Shown here: positions 59,325 through 64,000 of the stretch, piece by piece
Layout of the letters: every line of letters begins with the position of its first letter
How positions within the stretch are numbered: position 1 is the first letter of the stretch
Made by a program: the position numbers and the translations under genes
NCBI RefSeq assembly: GCF_037042905.1
Contig: NC_087247.1
Location: 75,686,420 to 75,750,419, forward strand
Direction: 5' to 3'
DNA: 64,000 bases
Origin: Lytechinus pictus
Lineage: Eukaryota; Echinodermata; Echinoidea; Temnopleuroida; Toxopneustidae
Notes under the pieces: generated by a model
What the model saw: the letters and a program-made list of their open reading frames with translations, nothing else
Told to the model about the DNA's origin: nothing
The model's database searches: none

Positions 59325-59540
59325 GAATGTCATGAATAACTGGATGACCCCGAGGTCAGTTCGCATGTGCGCGATGTAGCGATCTGACAGTTATAAGTAT
59401 GGAACAATAAACCAGTAATGCTGGTAATATATATGGACTGAATTCTTATCCATCTAACCCGTGGTTTATTTAAGGTTGAGATATGACACTGGTGACGAGG
59501 ATGTTTACTATATTGTTGGACTTTTGAGCAAGGGACATGG
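59325..59540 (+). repeat. Possible Ty3/gypsy LTR end and primer-binding site
   Basis: GGAACAATAAACCAG gives a poly(A) signal. TGACACTGGTGACGAGGATG (59484-59503) resembles the LTR-to-primer-binding-site junction of many animal gypsy elements. ATGGCTTCAGGAGGA at 59537 could start a gag but is not followed by an open frame. The partner LTR is not in the window. Confidence 0.35.
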
Positions 59541-60053
59541 CTTCAGGAGGAATTGAAATGTCTGGTGTCAAAGGGGTAAATAGTCCAGGAAAAATAACTG
59601 ATTTTGGGGGTCAACCGCAAACAAATTGCAATAGAATTTTTTTTACCACAATGCATTTCCCTGACATCCACAAAATGACATACTAAAAGTCCAGAAAAAT
59701 CCCAGTGGAAAGACGTCCAAATTTTCAGAAAATTTGAATTTTCGTACATAGATTTTGACATGAACATTTAATTGCCACAAAATTAGTGTCATATGAAAGA
59801 GAAATAAATTTCCTCTAATTTGGTACTATTTATAGGGAATAGATAGATAATTTGGCTGAGATTTTTAGTAGAAAACTGCATTTTTGTCATTTTTCCCCAA
59901 AATTGAAAATTTTTGAAATACATTTTACATTAATCTAAGAAAAATGGAGCAATTACCTTGAAATGTTCCAGAAAACTTTATTGATATATTCTTATCATGT
60001 GGATGCAATTCTAACTTGGTCTCATTCTTTTAACAAGTGGAACGCCTCTGGCA
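59541..60053. other. No gene recognised
   Basis: AT-rich sequence between the possible LTR and the DR1 element. Confidence 0.35.
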
Positions 60054-61168
60054 GTCTCGCCTGCATTACGCGATTTAATGTAGCAGCAGTGCTAACTTTG
60101 AAAACTACTATAAAATAATCATTCACAAAAACACCATTCATATAATGACATAATACCACGTTCATTGACCATAAATGACATTTGAACGGTGACTTAAGAC
60201 TTGTCAACTACACCCATGTCCACATTTCATTCACTCTATCCATAAACTTTCAAAGTTATGATGGCAATTCAACAATTACCCCAACATGGCCTGAGTTTAT
60301 TGACCTTAACTGACCTTTGACCTTGTTTTTGTGACCTGAAACTCACAGGGGATGTTCAGTGATACTTGATTACTCTAATATCGCAAGTTTTATGAACTAG
60401 ATCCATAAACTTTCAGACTAAGGATGGTAATTCAACAAATACCCCCAACACGGCCAAAGTTCATTGACCTTAAATGACCTTTGACCATGATCATGTGACC
60501 TGAAACTCGTACAGGATGTTCAGTGATACTTGATTAATCTTATGTCCAAGTTTTATGAACTAGATCTATAAAATTTCAGAGTTAGGATGGTAATTTAACA
60601 AATACCCCCATTACGGCCAAAGTTCATTGACCTTAAATGACCATGGTCATGTGACCTGAAACTCACACAGGATATTCACTAATACTTGATTAACCTTATG
60701 TCCAAGTTTCATGAACTAGATTCATAAACTTTCAAAGTTATGATGGTAATTCAACAGATACACCCAATTCGACCAAAGTTCATTGACCCTAAATGACCTT
60801 TGACCTTGGTCACATGACCCGAAACTCAAGGAGGATGTTCACTAATACTTGATTAACCTTATACCCAAGTTTCATGAACTAGGTCCATATACTTTCTAAG
60901 TTATGATGTCATTTCAAAAACTTAACCTTCGGTGAAGATTTTGAAAATAAATCTCCCAACATGGTCTAAGTTCATTGACCCTAAATGACCTTTGACCTGA
61001 GTCATGTGACCTGAAACTCAGGCAGGACGTTCAGTAGTACTTGATTAACCTTATGTCCAAGTTTCATGAACTAGGTCCATATACTTTCCAAGTTATGATG
61101 TCATTTAAAAAACTTAACCTTAGGTTAAGATTTGATGTTGACGTCTCGCTCTGCTATGCAGGTGAGAC
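60054..61168 (+). mobile_element. TIR repeat with tandem about 160-bp units carrying TGACCTTTGACC
   Basis: GTCTCGCCTGCATTACGCG at the left and CTGCTATGCAGGTGAGAC at the right are imperfect inverted ends. About six units run between, each with TTCATTGACC, TGACCTGAAACTCA and CATGAACTAG. TGACCTTTGACC is exact at 60311, 60475, 60794 and 60986, deleted at 60627 and degenerate at 60165. Confidence 0.65.
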
Positions 61169-61713
61169 AAAAATCAGTTGTTGCAGCTCTTGTTATACAA
61201 CACATGGATAGATCCTTGACAGCTGATTGGATGAAAGTGTGTCACATGAAATTCAGAGGAATCAGCTATAGCACGCTAAGATCCCTGGGCACACTGAACC
61301 CATGGCCATGCCCCGTACACGTTAAGTGAATTAGCAGTATACGCGCGTAATCACGTTTTCGTATCTCTGACCGATGTACGTAGCACTGCGCATACACGTT
61401 GCTAAGCTGAACACAATGCGCGTACGTACGTTGCTAAGCATATTATTCCCAGGGTACGGCTGCGTACCTTCTGGATTTCCTTCTGGGTTTTATGGAATTC
61501 GTTCACAAATTGGACTTCATGGATCTATGACTCTATGGATCTTGACTCTTGACTTGACTCTCCTGGGATTACTGGAGTAAATCTACTGACGCTGAAAAGA
61601 CAATATTGTAAGCAAAATAAGACCTAAAGCGCGTTAGTCATAGACTAGCTAGACCTATAGATCTAGCCTATCTAGATCTAGTCTAAAGTGTAAGCTATCG
61701 GTGTTGTATAAAA
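61169..61713. other. No gene recognised
   Basis: CACGTTGCTAAGC words recur near 61390-61440; otherwise unremarkable. Confidence 0.3.
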
Positions 61714-61865
61714 CAAATATTCAATGTTGTATTCGTGCGACGTTCCGAATATTACATTCGTTGCAAGTTGAAACAGTCTATTCAACTCCGCTTCGCGTCG
61801 TTGAATAGACTATTTCAACTTGCACACTATTCGGAACGATCGCACTCATCAACATTGAATATTTG
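61714..61865. repeat. 152-bp hairpin MITE-like inverted repeat
   Basis: CAAATATTCAATGTTG (61714-61729) pairs with CAACATTGAATATTTG (61850-61865). TGCAAGTTGAAACAGTCTAT pairs with ATAGACTATTTCAACTTGCA. The loop is CTCCGCTTCGCGTCG. Confidence 0.8.
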
Positions 61866-62849
61866 TATACTATTAAAGGTATTGTTTAACTTTGTGAGCA
61901 GCCGATTTAAAAAATTCTCAAACCAGGATGAAACATGTGTACAAGTGCATGTATTAGAACTAATAAACCCTGAAAACAACCATTATTGAGAAAGAAAAGC
62001 TAAAACTACAAGGCAAGTCCCGATTTTGTAAATAGGCGTCTTATAGACGCCTAAATAGTACACATAAGTGTATGGGATGAAATTAAGATGTTAAGGTGTT
62101 TTCGGTCACTTTATATTTCAATTTTTGAAGCACTAAATAATTATTTTCGAACGCAATTTTTTCTGGGCTTCATTTTTGTAACATGATATCATAGGTGACA
62201 AGTGTGACCTTCTAGCTCAGATTTTTAAAAAGTCAAACCAATGTTAACCAATCACTTTAAATGATGTTGGGCTTGCAGTAGAGAGTCCATAAACTGATGC
62301 TGGAAAGGGTAACTGTGGTCTTGAGACTGAAACCGAGAAGAAAGTCACCAATTTCTATTTGGAGACATGCGGGATATGCCCTGGACAGAAGGACGATTTC
62401 ATCATTTGTCAGCCAGGTCAACAAATGGAAAAATAATGCAGAAGCAATACATGCTCACCACAATCAAGGAAGCCTATGCCATGTTTCTGTATGACAACCT
62501 AACCTGTTCTATCTCATTTTCAAACTTCTCAGAATTTTGGCCACTCCAAGTGCTGCTACAGGTTGACATTCCATACCATGCCTGCTTGTGCAAATACCAT
62601 GAAAATGATTAGTTGCTTCTTCAAGCTTTGTATCGGGCGGGTATCACACTCCCTACAGATCTCGAATCTTTATAGCCTCGATGGTATGTGACCATGAGAA
62701 CGACTGTAAGTCAGGAGAATGTGGCAATTGTCCAGGAATAGGACACTTCAACTATCCAGATGTCATCATTGACAATCAAATGTCATAACAGCAGTGGTCA
62801 ACAGATGGGAAACACAACCATGAAACATGCAAAGGAACTGTACAGGAGG
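61866..62849. other. Mostly unrecognised; may be decayed gypsy interior
   Basis: A small palindrome ATAGGCGTC...GACGCCTA lies at about 62032-62053. The frames at 62297-62494 and 62367-62612 overlap in different phases and have no domain that I can name. Confidence 0.3.
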
Positions 62850-63250
62850 GTTTTTATGAACTGCAGGAAAAACACCACACTTTTTGCAGCTAGCCTATGC
62901 AAGTTGTCCTTGTCTCCTGCTGAGAAGAACTACAGTATGACTGAAGAGTGCTTGGCTGTAGCTTGGGCCCTACATATGTAGAGAGGTGACAACCATTATT
63001 TAGGGGGTAGGGACTGCTGTATGGTTACAAACCACCAAGCACTCAGTTGGATGTTCCACAAAAAGAAACAAAATGGACGATTAGCACGTTGGGTCCTCCA
63101 GCTCCAGGATATTCGATTTCAGGTGGTTTACAGACCTGGACAAGTGCATGTTGTCCAAGATGCACTGTCAAGGATTTCCGAAATTCAGGTTACCCCAAAA
63201 GTTGGAAGATTAGTGAGGTTGTCCTGGATGGAGGTAGTGTAGAGGGTGAT
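62850..63250 (+). pseudogene. Ty3/gypsy RNase H remnant
   Basis: One frame (62760-62981) reads LSLSPAEKNYSMTEECLAVA, then WALHM and a stop. The next (63021-63242) reads MVTNHQALSWMFHKKKQNGR, LARWVLQLQDIRFQVVYRPG, DALSRIS. These are the AE-x-NY-x-x-x-E-E-x-LAVVWA and TDH-x-x-L-x-x-L / R-x-x-RW-x-x-x-LQ / Y-x-PG-x-x-x-x-x-DALSR blocks of Ty3/gypsy RNase H. The catalytic D of TDHQ is N here, and a stop separates the two blocks, so it is dead. It may belong with the possible LTR end at 59325. Confidence 0.75.
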
Positions 63251-64000
63251 GAAGGTCAATGTGCTGCTTGTCTCTTGTCTTGCTCCTGATGAGTTGGGGT
63301 GGGGTGAAAGCTGTCTGCGCAGAATGGGGAATCAACCAGGAGTTCATCATCCCATACCAACCCCAATCGAACAGTCACACGCAACTTTGTTGAAAATTTC
63401 AATGCAACTTCACTGATACTTCAGTGAAAAGCCTGGGCTTTGAAATCTATCGACTGCAAACCCTGTGGTATCAGTGTGAATAGCTTTGAACTGTGGACAT
63501 TTGCCTGCTTGATGTTACGTGTTGATTCCTCTCTGTGAACTTTGGGACTCTGGAGAAAACATTCCAACTTTTACTTGTGAATCTTCTAAATTGTTGACTC
63601 AATATGAATACTGTGTACATCCTAATCCACGGACATATCAATGCCTGTAGCAAATTTGCTGTTTTTTACCTTGTGATGCTAATATATTTCTTGTATTGCC
63701 AGATGACTCTGTTGCTCTTGTGTACAGTTATGCATTTTAATATTTTGAGTGCAATAAGTTCTAATTCTAGTTCTTTATAGAATGCATTATTTACTTGTGC
63801 ATGTCTGTTTTTTTTTTTTTTATTACTCATGTAGGTTCTACAGTGTACCCGTTTTTGACATGCTCCTTGATACATTGAGAGTGCTACTTTCTGAAGCATT
63901 TTTGCTAATACATGTATGCTAGTTGCATCAACTATCAGTACTTGTTACTTCTTGTATTTTGATGGTCACTCAGCTGTGCTGGTGTCTGACTCTGGGTATT
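63251..64000. other. Downstream of the RNase H remnant, nothing recognised
   Basis: No integrase motif was found. AT-rich sequence with a T run near 63810. Confidence 0.35.

Noticed and set aside
59541-60207. Minus frames at 59543-59767 and 60022-60207
   Set aside because: No family resemblance, no splice support, and the second lies in the DR1 repeat element.

Overview
The window reads as a stretch of a deuterostome invertebrate genome, most likely an echinoderm such as a sea urchin. This is an inference. The grounds are an intron-bearing animal gene, abundant ACATGTACATGT-type words, a DIRS-like retrotransposon, TTAA-flanked and hAT-type MITEs, and foldback transposons that resemble the modular TU elements known from sea urchins. 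Nothing prokaryotic is present. Most open frames longer than 60 codons are accidents of repeats.

One intact host gene is present: TXNL4B (Dim2/DLP, a spliceosome-associated thioredoxin-fold protein), three exons at 43134-45997 on the + strand, 149 residues, uninterrupted. Nearly everything else is mobile DNA, solo or nested.

Positions 1 to about 42930 are best understood as one palindromic (foldback) element. Its right arm is almost intact (40834-42930). Its left arm has been cut into five pieces (1-1237, 22748-22779, 24591-24893, 29085-29165, 40445-40833) by about 38 kb of later insertions. In order these are: a Ty3/gypsy-like LTR element (1238-18401), whose 5' LTR is itself split by an 11.7-kb transposon here called A (1251-12999); an element of the 57-kb family (18402-22747), itself split by a 3.85-kb TTAA-flanked element; a CCAGTT/AACTGG foldback, C (22780-24590); an ATGGCGGCCAT-word foldback, D (24894-29077); and an 11.3-kb transposon, B (29166-40444), carrying a 1.56-kb hAT element, a TTAA MITE and LINE remnants.

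A and B share CCCTTACAAAAA terminal inverted repeats, long subterminal arrays of short palindromic words, and one homologous internal segment with a splice donor. I regard them as two members of one large transposon family. A also carries phase-compatible candidate exons on the minus strand that I do not recognise.

From 42930 to 46311 is the TXNL4B island, with repeats in its first intron. A decayed DIRS-like tyrosine-recombinase retrotransposon follows on the minus strand (46312-51207: gag, RT-RNase H, YR, terminal and internal complementary repeats). Then come a tRNA-derived SINE (51870-52106); a 3.57-kb TIR element (53103-56674) with eight copies of a GTTTCGGAGGCTTCA motif tied to GTTAAC; a second copy of the split element (56925-57483); a G-rich TIR repeat (57946-58674); a possible gypsy LTR end (about 59325-59540); an element with tandem units each carrying a nuclear-receptor DR1-like word (60054-61168); a hairpin MITE (61714-61865); and a broken Ty3/gypsy RNase H region (62850-63250).
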